Assembly (NCBI RefSeq): GCF_037975245.1
Contig: NC_092578.1
Coordinates: forward strand, 12,380,321-12,444,320
Direction of reading: 5' to 3'
Source: Apostichopus japonicus
Taxonomy: Eukaryota; Echinodermata; Holothuroidea; Aspidochirotida; Stichopodidae
Length of the DNA: 64,000 nt
The notes under the pieces are model-generated. The model worked only from the letters and a program-made list of their open reading frames with translations. It did no database searches and was not told the origin of the DNA. This document shows positions 35,640-46,997 of this stretch, in pieces (within the stretch, counting starts at the first letter, position 1; each line of letters opens with the position of its first letter). The translations under genes and the position numbers were made by a program.

Positions 35640-37522
35640 GTGGGTCATTAGACTTATAGTTATACTGTGTATTAGGATACTTAACCGCTCACCTAGGCTA
35701 GACTGGCCACCTTACAATATTGGAGGTAACAAGAAAGAAGTTTAGATATTGTGTATTATATTCAAAGTAATAGTATTTCCAGGTTGTAAGCACAGGCACT
35801 CCCAGCGTTTGTCACACTAATTATAATTATAAAGATAATATTAGCCATGACACTTCGAGTACATGTAAACTAGAATAGAATACATTATCTGCATGTTTGG
35901 TGACCACATATTTACCAAAAGTCATGGGGAATGCCGTACTATGTCACTGATCAGCCTGAGCGAACATGCAATGCATCAAGCATAGGACTAGCCGTTTATT
36001 AAAATTACTGGTTAAAGTTAGGATGGATCCAACAAGCAGAAAGTCATATCTCACTAACAGCAGTTTCAGGTCGAGTTGAAGTTATTGTAACATAGTTTAT
36101 AGGCCGTGGCTATTCTTACGACGAGTTGTAACAATTATTTATAAACTATTCTTACGACAAAGGCAAATTCAAGAGCAGTAAAGTAAATAAAGCAACTGCG
36201 CATGTAGTAGGGGTAACCCTAAACATAACCCTAAACCTCGATCCTAACCCTAACCTGAAATTATTGTTACTCCTCGTCGTAAATATAGTACTCCTGGTCA
36301 TGAAAATAGCAACTGCGCATGCGTAGTCGGAAATTATTCTTCCGACTAGTCGTAACAATAGCCACTTTGTAGTTTATAATTAGTATAATCACAACTTGAT
36401 CCTGGAATTGTTGGTGAAGTATTTGTAACATAAGATTATAATTATTAATCACAACTTGATAGTGGAATCATGATCAGTCCTTACATACAGCCAAACATAT
36501 CTGAGTGAGGAATGAACTCTGTGTGTTGCCCCATAATTAAATGCAGAGGCTTCAAAATGCTAAAAACATCATGCCTGGCCTTTGTGGACTCGTTTCCTAC
36601 TTTGGAATTTAATACTTCGTCCATAGTAATTCCAAATTAATTGTCAAACTGTTGTTTCTCAGATCCTTAACCATCTGTTTATGATGCTATTCTGGCATGA
36701 TAAACCCTGTCTCCAGACAATTGGTTAAATTAATAAGCATGCACTGATGCTTCTTTTCCCTGATGATTATGAAAATAAGCAAGTTTGCCATCCTTACTGA
36801 ATCAGTGGTTAGAACTGTAAATAAGCACAGCTAGCCTATATAGCTACCAACGCACAGGTACTTGTATACACTCTAGCTACTGTATCGCATAGACCATGGT
36901 TATGTAAATATATCAGCAGTAAGCATTACGCATACTGATGATCAGTCAAGTAAAGGTAGAAGCACTAGTACAATCCTTTATGTAATAGATGATCCGTTAA
37001 ATATGCATGAGGGATCAGCCCAATAGCTCCAATTTTAGTAAACAGAGCACCCTTCCCTAAGTTCCCTAACCTTTATTTCATACATGGTATATCTAACAAA
37101 CTTCAATGTGAACATAACCTACGGCTACAACATTTAGAATATTACTCCAAATGTTTCAGCAGTAGGTTAATATTGCAACCTGGTTTTCATGCACAAGTTA
37201 GAATTAGGGAAATCCTGTATCATTTTTGAAGTGGCTAGTAATAGTAGTATGCCATTGTCTATAGTTCCTTGTCTACAAATAAATTGAAATCAAAACTGGT
37301 ACATGAACTTGAATATATCTGATAGTGTGCATTATCATACAGTATCTTGAACATAAACCAGATCCCATTGGATGCTCTTCAAATTACTGACTTATATGAT
37401 GAAAGAAAGCATTAACTCTTAAGCAATGGAAAGTTAAATTAATCTGAGGAATGAATTTCTATTAAATACTGCTCCAGAGTAACAAGTCTACAGCCTATAA
37501 AATATTACAATCTTTCTATGCT

Positions 37523-37567
<45 letters not shown>

Positions 37568-40500
37568 CAGAAAATCATAATGTATTTGTTTTGCTTTTTG
37601 TTGACCTTATTTTTGCTTTGTGTTTTTTTTTTATCAAGAAACTGGCATTTTACTTTCTATTATGAAACCTCTTACTTAAAACCAATCATCTTACCATGTT
37701 AACTTTCTCCCATTAATGATAGATTCAGGAACAGCTCTGAAGCTGAGAGGAAGTGAAATCCTCAAGTATGGTATTCCAGACAGGGGTTTGGATGCAAGAC
37801 TTTACGAGAACCATGTCCTGTGCTATGACCAGGCCAAGAAAACACCAATTTGGGTGGCTGAACATATCACAAAGGCTGACCTCAAGGGTAACTATTCCAC
37901 ATTTCAATTTTATGAAATCAGCAATGTCTGCTTACATCAGGAAGCTCTTTAACTTCTTTAAATGTTCCAAGTTAACGGAAATATAAATATTGAAATGTAT
38001 GAGATTGAAATTTATGAGATTAATGAGATTAATTTATGAGATTAAATTTATGAGATGAAATTTATGAGATTAAATTTTTTTCATGATCTGGTAAGTGTCG
38101 AGTTTTAAAGTCCAAATTAGAATTGAATACCTCCAGTCAAAGAAAAGTAAAAGCACATTTGTAAAATTAGTTACTCATGATTTCAAATTTCTCTGCAAAT
38201 TATTTAATTTGAATAGAAGTTTCATGATCTTCATATCCTTGGGATTTTGTATGATACTTATGACAAGTTTGTTAATTCAATTTATTTTCACAACAACAAC
38301 CAATGCAATTTAATGTTAGTAATAATAGACTTAATGTAAGTAACACTAACTGTTGTAATTGAAGTCACAATGGACAGCATGTATTAGGAGATGCTAGAGC
38401 ACATGAGATGGAAGACAAGCGAGTTTCAGACTGTGAAAATGCCCTAACATTGGCTGCTGCCTATGTCCTGTCTGTGTGCATGAATGTACAGTAGCAAATA
38501 AATAATTCAATAAATAACTTCACAGATACTAGACTTCATTGCTTTATTCTTCATGAGACAACAACTCTTTAAAGTGGACCACACAATACAACGACAGTAC
38601 CATTCAGAATAACAATGACTTTTCTAAAGTTTGTATCTCCTGTGGAACTTTATAGCATATGTTTTCTATATTTATAAACCTATGAAGTCCTTCCAGTTTT
38701 AACGTTTAATATAGTTTCTGATTTGTTTTCTTCGCAGGTCCAGCAAACAGGAGGAATTGTAATTTTAACATTGATCCCACCTTAGATCCATTCTTTACCT
38801 CTCATGTCAGTGATTATAAAGGGAGTGGGTGGTCTAGAGGTCACATGGCCCCTGCTGGAGACAATAAATACAGTCAGGTTAGTATTCTTGAATTCTGCAA
38901 AATCCTCAAAGTTTTGTTTAAATATGAAAATTCATCTAGTGGATTTAGTGAGATGTAAACATTCTAGTCTTGGGCGCAGTTGGTTCCATCTTCATTAAGT
39001 GAAAAATAATAAACCTGGATACAGTTCTGTCTAGTTTTCATTTCATCTTTAGTAATTTTCTAAACTTCTCAGATGCAATGAACTGATAAATGGCTGGGTC
39101 ACTGTGATGACCAATTTGGTCGGATGGTTTCATTTACGCAAATTTATGGTAGGCTCTGAGGAAACTGCAATGGAATTGTGGCTGGCCTAGGCTAAGTCTT
39201 CATATTTGTCATATAAATAATAGAAAGTTTCCTGAGAAAGGTCTGTTGAGATCTCAATATACTGAATATTATAGAAGTAGTATAGTATAGTAGTAGTATA
39301 GTGTAGTATAGTAGTAGTATAGTGTAGTATAGTAGTAGTGTAACAGAGATCACTGGAAGCCATATTGTCATATTGTCATCGCCAGGATGCAATGGAAGAA
39401 ACGTTTTACTACACCAACATAGTTCCACAAGATGTAAACAACAACGGTGGATTTTGGAATCGTTTGGAGATGTACTGTCGAGATCTGACAGACAAGTTTT
39501 CCGAAGTGAGAGTTATCAGTGGTCCTTTGATGCTACCAGTTCAAGAAGAAGAAGGAGCAAAGAAATTTGTTAAGTACGAAGTAAGTGATGTCAAACCTAG
39601 AAACTCCTTGTGTTGAATCTAAGTTTCTGAGGTACATTTCTTTCATGAACTTCTTTATGGATATATGGAAGATTTAACATTAAAAGGATTGTTTGCATTC
39701 ATCCCACATGAAAAAATAATGGACAAATATGTGTATATTAGAAACAAAAATACATTGGGGAGGGTCAAACTAAATCTTGGTAAAATTTGCATACACGTGA
39801 CCATTCATTGCTATGTCACAAATATTTGTTGTTAATGTCTTCTGTGGCAAAGCTTAATATTGAAGTTGAATTCCTTCTTTGATGATTTATACACTAATAA
39901 ACAAAGATATGAATGTTTAATTTCTTATCAGAGTCAAAAGGAGGCTATAGTATATGCAATGGTGGTAGAGTGGGTGTGTGTGTATGTGTATATTTATGTT
40001 TGTGATGCCCTTTCCTTTAAAACAGCTCAAAATGTGAATGCCAGATTAATTCCATACTTGATACATGGATTCACTTATAGTGACTGCAAAAGCTCTTTTG
40101 AGTTTTGTAAGGGTTGAAGGTCATTCGAGGTCACCAGAGGTTCAAGTATGAAAAAAAGCTCACAGAGTAGCAAGTAGCTGAGTGGGACAAAATCTAGCAA
40201 ACAATTCTAGCTAACATATGCATTAATTAAGGTCAACTATTTAAAAACTAGAAACCTGCAGTCTGTTCTAGAGCTTAAATTCAGATTGTTTAATAATTGT
40301 ATCTTTTATTACTTAATGGTAACCTTTATTCATATTATTACAGCAAGTTATTCAGTTTATCAAATATTCACTCTCAATTTTCTCAAACAAAGAATGAGCT
40401 AATTATGCAGAACACATGCAAAGAGTCACCACCTTCTTGACATCTACTAAGTGTTATTCATTGATTCAATATGAATGTTGCTTTTAGTACTTAACATAGT

Positions 40501-40957
40501 TTCGTAATCTGACTTTCTCTATCTCCTTTAGGTTATTGGTAACAGCTCAGTCGCAGTTCCCACTCATCTCTTCAAAGTTATCGCAGCAGAAAGTCCACAG
40601 ACACCAGGATCACCTGTCGCTGTGGGAGCTTTTATCGTACCCAACAAGCCAATAGAAGGCAGTGCCCAACTGGTTGAATATGAGGTCAAGTTAGAGGAGC
40701 TGGAAAAATCTGCTGGGATTTACTTTTTACCTCAACTACCAGCCTCAAAGAGAGTCGATTTGTGCTCTGTGGATTCTTGTAAACTAATCCCACAAGAAAC
40801 ATTGGAATTATTCTTTATTACCAGAAAGTTAGAAAATGCCGAAACGTTACAAAGATTAGAATCAGCGTGGAAGGACTTGGACAGAAGAAGCTTGATACCT
40901 GATGATTATATGATTAGTATATACAAGAAGAAAAAAGAAAGTCTGATGAATAAATAG
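35483..40957 (+). CDS. EXOG: EXOG, mitochondrial inner-membrane endo/exonuclease
   Basis: EXOG is a metal-dependent DNA/RNA non-specific nuclease of the His-Me-finger (endonuclease G) family that acts in mitochondrial DNA repair. Five exons join in phase to about 360 residues, against 368 in human. An N-terminal hydrophobic anchor follows a short basic start (FLNGFVSGTVCSAFAFIFY, residues 7-25). The catalytic motif is SRGHMAPAGDNKY at residues 140-152 with His143 as general base. The metal site is Asn174 and Glu182 in NNNGGFWNRLE. The EXOG-specific C-terminal region (CSVDSCKLI, then a coiled RKLENAETLQRLE and DDYMISIYKKK) is complete. All key residues are intact. The start is the first ATG, at 35483, after a stop-rich leader. 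It is divergent from AVL9 and convergent with CATIP. Confidence 0.96.
36102..36369. mobile_element. 268-bp MITE with 9-bp duplication and telomere-like core
   Basis: Inverted ends GTGGCTATTcTTACGACgAGT and ACTaGTCGTAACAATAGCCAC are flanked by TAGTTTATA at 36093-36101 and 36370-36378. Nine-base duplications are typical of Mutator-like elements. The core has two gcaactgcgcatg blocks and a run of ccctaa-type repeats (36214-36258). Confidence 0.75.
37524..37566. repeat. (TA)n microsatellite
   Basis: About 20 uninterrupted TA units. Confidence 0.98.
37723..37887 (+). CDS. EXOG: EXOG coding exon 2
   Basis: 165 bp, phase 1 to 1, acceptor aatgatag|AT and donor AAGG|GTAACT. It encodes LKYGIPDRGLDARLYENHVL then CYDQAKKTPIWVAEHI. 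An alternative in-phase acceptor six bases on (attcag|GA) is possible. Confidence 0.92.
37995..38080. repeat. Short ATGAGATTAA-type minisatellite
   Basis: Imperfect units of 15-21 bp such as tatgagattaaattta. Confidence 0.8.
38738..38877 (+). CDS. EXOG: EXOG coding exon 3, catalytic His motif
   Basis: 140 bp, phase 1 to 0, acceptor ttcgcag|GT and donor CAG|GTTAGT. It encodes HVSDYKGSGWSRGHMAPAGD and NKYSQ, including the general-base histidine. Confidence 0.95.
39275..39345. repeat. TAGTATAG microsatellite
   Basis: Alternating gtagtatagt and gtagtagtat units upstream of EXOG exon 4. Confidence 0.85.
39386..39580 (+). CDS. EXOG: EXOG coding exon 4, metal-binding residues
   Basis: 195 bp, 65 codons, phase 0 to 0, acceptor cgccag|GAT and donor GAA|GTAAGT. 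It encodes DAMEETFYYTNIVPQDVNNN, then GGFWNRLEMYCRDL and VRVISGPLMLP. Confidence 0.95.
40532..40957 (+). CDS. EXOG: EXOG coding exon 5 (C-terminus)
   Basis: 426 bp from acceptor cctttag|GTT to TAG. It encodes VIGNSSVAVPTHLFKVIAAE, the end of the nuclease fold (VAVGAFIVPNKPI), and the EXOG-specific CSVDSCKL helix region. Confidence 0.95.
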   Translation, partial: VIGNSSVAVPTHLFKVIAAESPQTPGSPVAVGAFIVPNKPIEGSAQLVEYEVKLEELEKSAGIYFLPQLPASKRVDLCSVDSCKLIPQETLELFFITRKLENAETLQRLESAWKDLDRRSLIPDDYMISIYKKKKESLMNK

Positions 40958-41663
40958 TAATAATTCAGAAAATCAATCAAAACAATCCTTCATGTGATTT
41001 TGTTTAAATAAGTGTGAAAAATCTGTTCATAGTTCAATAGCCCCAATACATGTGTAAATGTGGAGCATATTTTGAAAACAGAATTTAATTCATACACTTT
41101 GTTTGGAGTCATCAACCGCATATTTGAAATTGTTTCCATGTTAGTTCTTATGTAAAGTAACCTCTTCATTTGACAAGAATTTCGATCAACTATGCAGATT
41201 AAGGAGTTTAATGAGTTTATGTTCTGCAGTAAAGATTGAGACCAGACATTCAGTCCTGGTTTCCTTGTAGAAACATTGTGAATGGACACACTCAGACACA
41301 GTGCAATGTTACTTCATCTGTGAGTGCTAGCGAGTAATGAGCAATAATTAATGATTGTACTTTGGTCCTGAAATATTAGCAGCCAACAGTTTTGTCAAGA
41401 CTGTTGTTTGGCACAAGTTATCATAAGGAAGCTTGCAATACTTGATGCATTTGTGAGGCCTTTTTGGTTTGTTATTTTGAAACGTTAAGTTGGTCTCTCT
41501 GGCTCAATTCCAGCAGAAAGAATTTAGTTTGATATGTATAACATGAAATAATGTTACCTGCTGAAATTGCTACTTGTGGTAACTCATTAAGTGCCTGCCT
41601 ATTATTTAAACTATGTATGATCATTTTGATATTGAAACATCGTTGCAATTTTGAGGGAGAATT

Positions 41664-41779
41664 GATGAATAAATTTGTGAAAAAAAGTTGAGTTTTATAA
41701 AAAAAAATCCAATGCTGCTTTGTTCTAAACTCGCATGACAATGTGGTTCATCTCATCAAGTAAAGTTTGAAAATAAATG
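41664..41779 (+). terminator. Candidate EXOG poly(A) signals
   Basis: AATAAA occurs at about 41668 and again at about 41773, some 710-820 nt past the EXOG stop. Either could end the transcript; no cleavage data can be seen. Confidence 0.35.
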
Positions 41780-44700
41780 GAAAACAAAAGAAAGCCAGGT
41801 AGCTTTGTGTGATTCCTTGCCATACAATTTGCTCAAATTCAAATTAACTATCCGACTAATGTAGAACAAGTGAGTTAAATTGCTCCAGGAATTAAGTGTG
41901 AACCAGAAAATATTTGCAGAAACCCCTTGTGGGCTTCAACCATGTCATTCACTCATAAGGATTTTACAGTATAGAATTTGAAACAAACATATTTCAATAT
42001 CCAGAAAGAACAGTCTTCCTATGTGAAATATAGACACATTTTACCAATTGTGCTAGCAAATCCCTTTAATAATTGTTGAGAGTTACATGACATTGTTTTT
42101 ACACTGAAATAGTTTTGAGAAAATATCCAATTTTCCCTCTATATGAGATAACCTGTTAACCCCTTGAAGCTCAGAGGGTGAAAACCGATAAGAGGTTTAA
42201 TTGCATGTTAAAAGCAAGAGTATCAACACTGAAACAGATATCATTGCCTGGATGCCAGGTATGTCTTGTTGAAGATCTATAGAACCACAGAACTGAACTG
42301 AATTTGGCCAATGTTTACCAAAAGAAAACCATTGCATTGGAGAATTCACAGATTAATTGTAACTTTAATGTCAGAGTTATCATATTTAAAAAGTTTTCAG
42401 ACTTTGATGCGTGTTGACCTCATGCGGCCTTTGACCTCTACCAATTACAATAGGATTTTTGCACTCACCAAGATGGATTTTCATAGTAAGTATGAAGTTC
42501 AAGAAAGATGTACTTTTTGTGTTATCGTCTTTACAAACTTTTCAGACTTTCACATAATGTTGCCCACAAATGATCTTTGACCTCCACTAATTTCAATAGG
42601 GTTATTGAATCTGCATACCTTGTATGAAGTTCAACAAAGATGTAAAATGACCATTGAACTGTAAACAATAGGCTTCTTGTACTCAATAAGACGGATCTAC
42701 ATTACAAGTATGAAGTTAATTCATCACTGTTTGAGTTACCGTGTTTACAAGCAAGTGTCACATACATATACACACACACACGCTATCACCATTGCATACA
42801 TTCGTTTTGCCTCCAGCAAGGAATCAAAATTAAACTGAAATTTTTCAATTAACTTTTTTTGCATATGGTCAATGACAATAAAAAAGCAGGGTGATAACTT
42901 TCCCACTTGTTGCTTCTTTCTAGCCAATTTCTATAAATGTGAAGCATTTTTCGGTAATGATGCAGAATGCTCAGTAACCTTTGCAATCGTGCTGATTTGT
43001 GGTGTGCGTATGTGACACTACCTTGTTAACACAATATGGGAAATTGATGGGAAAAAAACATGTAAACATGGTATCTCAACAACCACGAGTTGAATCAATG
43101 TCATACTCGATAGATAGGTGAACGAATACGCCCTATTGTTCTTGGTTCTCGTCTCATGAACATTAATTAGTGGGTGGGGCTTACCGTAAATTCTTAAAAT
43201 ATCAGTATCTCTGCAACTGTATGTCCAATTTAGTTCATTCTGTACTGGTATGGTGATTTTGGTACATAATAAGTCTCCAACTTTGTCATTAATACTCATC
43301 AAATGTTAGAAATGGCTTTAAACACAAGACAAGAAACCAATTGTTCCTTGGTTTTCATCCTTGGCATATTAGGTGTCACACTACATTCATACAATCAACC
43401 GTGTTGTTTTTTGTGTGCATATCATGAACATTAATCAGTGAACAGATATCTCTGAAATAGTATGTATAATTAGATTTATACATTTACTTGGATAATACAA
43501 TGTAAGTATATAGATACATGCTGATGAGATCAAATCTGACCTCATTAATATGCATGCATGTATCTGTTTTATATGTCACTAACTTGTCAACATGACAACT
43601 GATTTCTGGTACCTCCCTTTATATGTTGCTGCTCTAGTCCCTCTTCAGTTTGGTGTGCACAAGTTCATGAATATAAACATGTATGGCTTACCAGACTATG
43701 AATATGTTTGGGCATCGGAACCATTAAATGTTTCTGCTTTCTGGTTACCAAGTGGGTTAAAAATTGTTTTTCAATTCTTGGCTTTTGGATGGTTCCCTAG
43801 TTATAACTTTTTAGTTTTTTTTATTTGTAATGGCAGGCTGAAGTGAAAATATTTTGACCAAATTCGATGATGCTATCTTACTGATTACCTCACACTGGAT
43901 AAACAAGCACCTCATTCAGGATATAAAAAAAACACCATAATTAGGGTAAACTACAACTATATCTCATGCAGAATACTGACAAAAGTAGGGAGAAAAACGA
44001 TGGTAAAATATACATACATCTATGGGTGTTTTTTATTGCAAACTTGTACAATTCAGAGGTCAATTCAAGTTATGTACAAAACTGACCAAATTAGTCATAA
44101 AATTTGGCAATCAAAAATGAAAAAGAAAATCATAGTTTTTGCCAGTTTTCACATTTACAGAGTGAACAAACAATATACACAATGAACTGCAGTATATGGA
44201 AACAGAAGACATAGTAACTCTCTGAGAAATTTTTAAAGAAATCAAATATACAAACTCCTCATTTTAATTCATACATGTATAATGCTAGGAAGCCGATATA
44301 TGCACTCACTCTGCTATCATTTTTGCCCCTATAATTTTCAATTCTTATCTACCCAACCCTCCCTAATTATCTCAATATCACATTATATTCTATCTATTAA
44401 TAGTTTTGTGTCTTCTTTATTTCCTATTCACTGACCCTGCAGGATCTGGAATATTGGAAACTTGGCAGACCAGACCAGTTAACTAGGGAACAATGACTGA
44501 ATTACATCATAGTAGGACACACTTTCAACTAACAGCTTATCCTAATAACCTTGGCACCCGTAGTGGAGTATTAGCATCACATCCTCACACAATGCCCAAT
44601 AACCCATACAAGGTAACCCCTCCCACACCCCCCCACCCACCTTCAAGACTTCACATGAATCAATAACACCCTGAAGACTAGTGTTCTTGTTTATTGTTAT

Positions 44701-46742
44701 TATTGATTCTTGTTGTTTGATTGTTATACACTCACAGGGAAGCACCCACTCTGTAACTTTCTCTACGGTTGCTGTTTAACAATATATATCATTGTGTGCA
44801 ACAACAATAATTACTACTGCAGAGATTATGGGTAACAAAATACATACTTATTCATAGCCAAGCTAATGCACAAGTTAGAATCATAATAAGGTTGCCAAAC
44901 ATGCTGTATAAATCACATGAAAACAAAGACAAAATCAATGAGATTTATGACTGTTATGTAACAACCATAGACATTAATATATAAGTAAATTATATTTAAA
45001 CTGACAAGTGGAGTTTACCACAGAATAAATGTATTCCATCACATGCAATAGGTACATTTCTGGAAGCTTTATCACAAGCAAACAATCGTCAAATCAAAAT
45101 ACAAATTGCAAAATAACACAGCAGTTACATTTGTAATCAGAATACCAATCCTCTTTTTCTCACACATTGTAAAGATTTTAACCTATTAACAAGATATTCT
45201 GGTCTCTCTTAAATCCAGATGGCATGTCCTCTGCAATAAACCATCCATATCCTAGAAATTGAAGAAGATTCGGAGGCCATGAAAACTAACCTCGCTGACA
45301 AATGTTTCTTACCTACAGGACATTTGAAAGTCACTATTATATATACTAATGAGTCTATATTGATATATTTGTCAAGATCTACTACCAATGATATCTATGA
45401 AAGTACTTGTTTGTAAGTTTGCCTTGTCCAAAACTTACATTTCCTAACTCACATTCACATATCTGCTTGATTAACTTTTCTCACATATCAAGACAAGTTT
45501 TACTCTTAATATTAGAAGGAGAAATATCAGATCTTTATGCAAGTATATTTTTGAAACAAATCTTGGCTAACACAGCCAGCATCCAAGCCAAGGGTACTGA
45601 CCTTGTCCTGAAGCCAAATTATCTTAAATTTTCATTTTCATGAATGGTGCATATGATATAATCTTCAGACATGTAATTCCTAGCTTCTTGAGTGTAACTA
45701 AAGTGGGCGCAGTTACTCCATCTAAGCGTCCTAACCCCCACTCCCAATAATAAACATTTGGAATTTGGGTGGCAAAGGTAGTCTTGCCAACAAACTATGG
45801 CTATAATAAATATAAAGTTACAAACAACATCACTCCTTACCTTCATGGGACAAATTAAAAGGTAGTAACAATGGCCATCTGTAGCCAATAAAATGCCCAA
45901 AACTATATTCAACAAGAAATGAAGCATCAAGTTATAAATAAAGAGATATCTATGTTCAAGATGAAGATAATATTGTGCTGGATCTTTAAATTCATTCCTG
46001 TTTCTCTATGTAGTTTACCAGTCTCTCCAAGCTGTAAGTATAATCTTTACATCTTTAAATATTGCCAGAGAACCTGTAAAACATGATGTCCAGATTGCAA
46101 ATTAGAATTAACTTGACAAGTGTATTGGTAGTATTTTATTCTGTCGGCTATATGTTTCATATTCGTCTTTTCATTTCACTCTTTCAACATACCTTTGCTA
46201 GAGCATGACTACTCTACTTGATTACAACCGAACTTTGAAGCAAGAAACTGACTCATTTGAGGAATATGTCCAGTTGGGAGTACCACAATTTAATCTTCAA
46301 TGGAATAACAAGTAACATATCCCATGTTGACCTACAATATTTCAAAAACTTATAATGAAAACACCAGCAAGCAAAGCTTCTTTAGGCTTCATTGTAAAGT
46401 CACTCAAAGGAATAAATTAAGAAGTGATGGAGATACACACACTAGTATATTAAAATAATGGCAGAATTGCAGATATTTCAAAACATCTTAGATAATTATT
46501 AATTTCCTTCTTCAGATGCACTGAGAAAAACTAGAATTATGTTTTATTTCTTTGCAATACCATTCTTATTGTAAATACTGCCATTAAGATTTTATTACAA
46601 ATGAACAGCCAAAAAACCAAAAAAAAAAAAATGTGTAAACATAGTCAACAGATGTCATAGGTTCTTGGTTAAATTATGAGGAATATGAAAGGAACAAATT
46701 ATTGCAAATAAAGATTTCTGTCTGTGTCTGTGATTTCACAAA
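41780..46742. other. Intergenic, EXOG to CATIP (convergent)
   Basis: No gene supported. Includes a dispersed repeat at about 42.3-42.83 kb. Short open frames such as the one at 43592-43846 have no recognisable motif. The CATIP 3' UTR reads leftward from 46743; an AATAAA on the minus strand lies near 46594-46599. Confidence 0.5.
42340..42835. repeat. Dispersed repeat with cctttgacct motifs and shared 3' end
   Basis: Carries ggcctttgacctctacc, gatctttgacctccact, aagtatgaagttca, gtgtttacaagc, an acacac run, and ttttgcctccagcaaggaat at the end. Matches the end of the 16.5-16.98 kb copy. Confidence 0.65.
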
Positions 46743-46997
46743 TCAACTTGCATAGGAAGCTTGCATCTGACTTTTCTTGAAAGGCGATTCCGGTCGTGGG
46801 ACGAATCTTGCCTCATTGGACGTAGCATAGGCGCTACCAGATTTTGTCGTTGAAGAGAAGGAAGCGAAATAGTCTGCGGCAAATGCGACAACATCTTCTG
46901 GCTTTCTGAGCAGCAGAAACTGTAAAAAGTCTGCAAGCAGAGCTTTTAACTCTGGGTGCCTTTTCATGTAGGTTGCATGGTCTCCTTTAAGTTCCTC
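46743..46997 (-). CDS. CATIP: CATIP last exon, docking-like domain
   Basis: 255 bp, 84 codons plus TGA, acceptor atttag|GAG. It encodes EELKGDHATYMKRHPELKAL, LADFLQFLLLRKPEDVVAFA and ADYFASF, an RIIa/DPY-30-type helix pair, then a Ser/Lys-rich tail. Confidence 0.92.
   Translation of the reverse strand, partial: EELKGDHATYMKRHPELKALLADFLQFLLLRKPEDVVAFAADYFASFSSTTKSGSAYATSNEARFVPRPESPFKKSQMQASYAS

Larger units (their letters stand above)
35640..37722. other. EXOG intron 1
   Basis: Contains a MITE at 36102-36369 and a (TA)n run at 37524-37566. No gene seen. Confidence 0.55.
37888..40531. other. EXOG introns 2 to 4, non-coding parts
   Basis: Besides exons 3 and 4, these hold a short gagattaa/tttat tandem at 37995-38080, a gtagtatagtat microsatellite at 39275-39345, and a fragment near 40108-40160 with aggtcattcgaggtcacc. 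No gene. Confidence 0.55.

Noticed and set aside
36214-36258. Telomere or interstitial telomere
   Set aside because: Only a few irregular ccctaa-like units, contained in a MITE.
43592-43846. 84-codon hydrophobic frame
   Set aside because: No homology recognised, low-complexity AT-rich DNA and no splice or promoter support.
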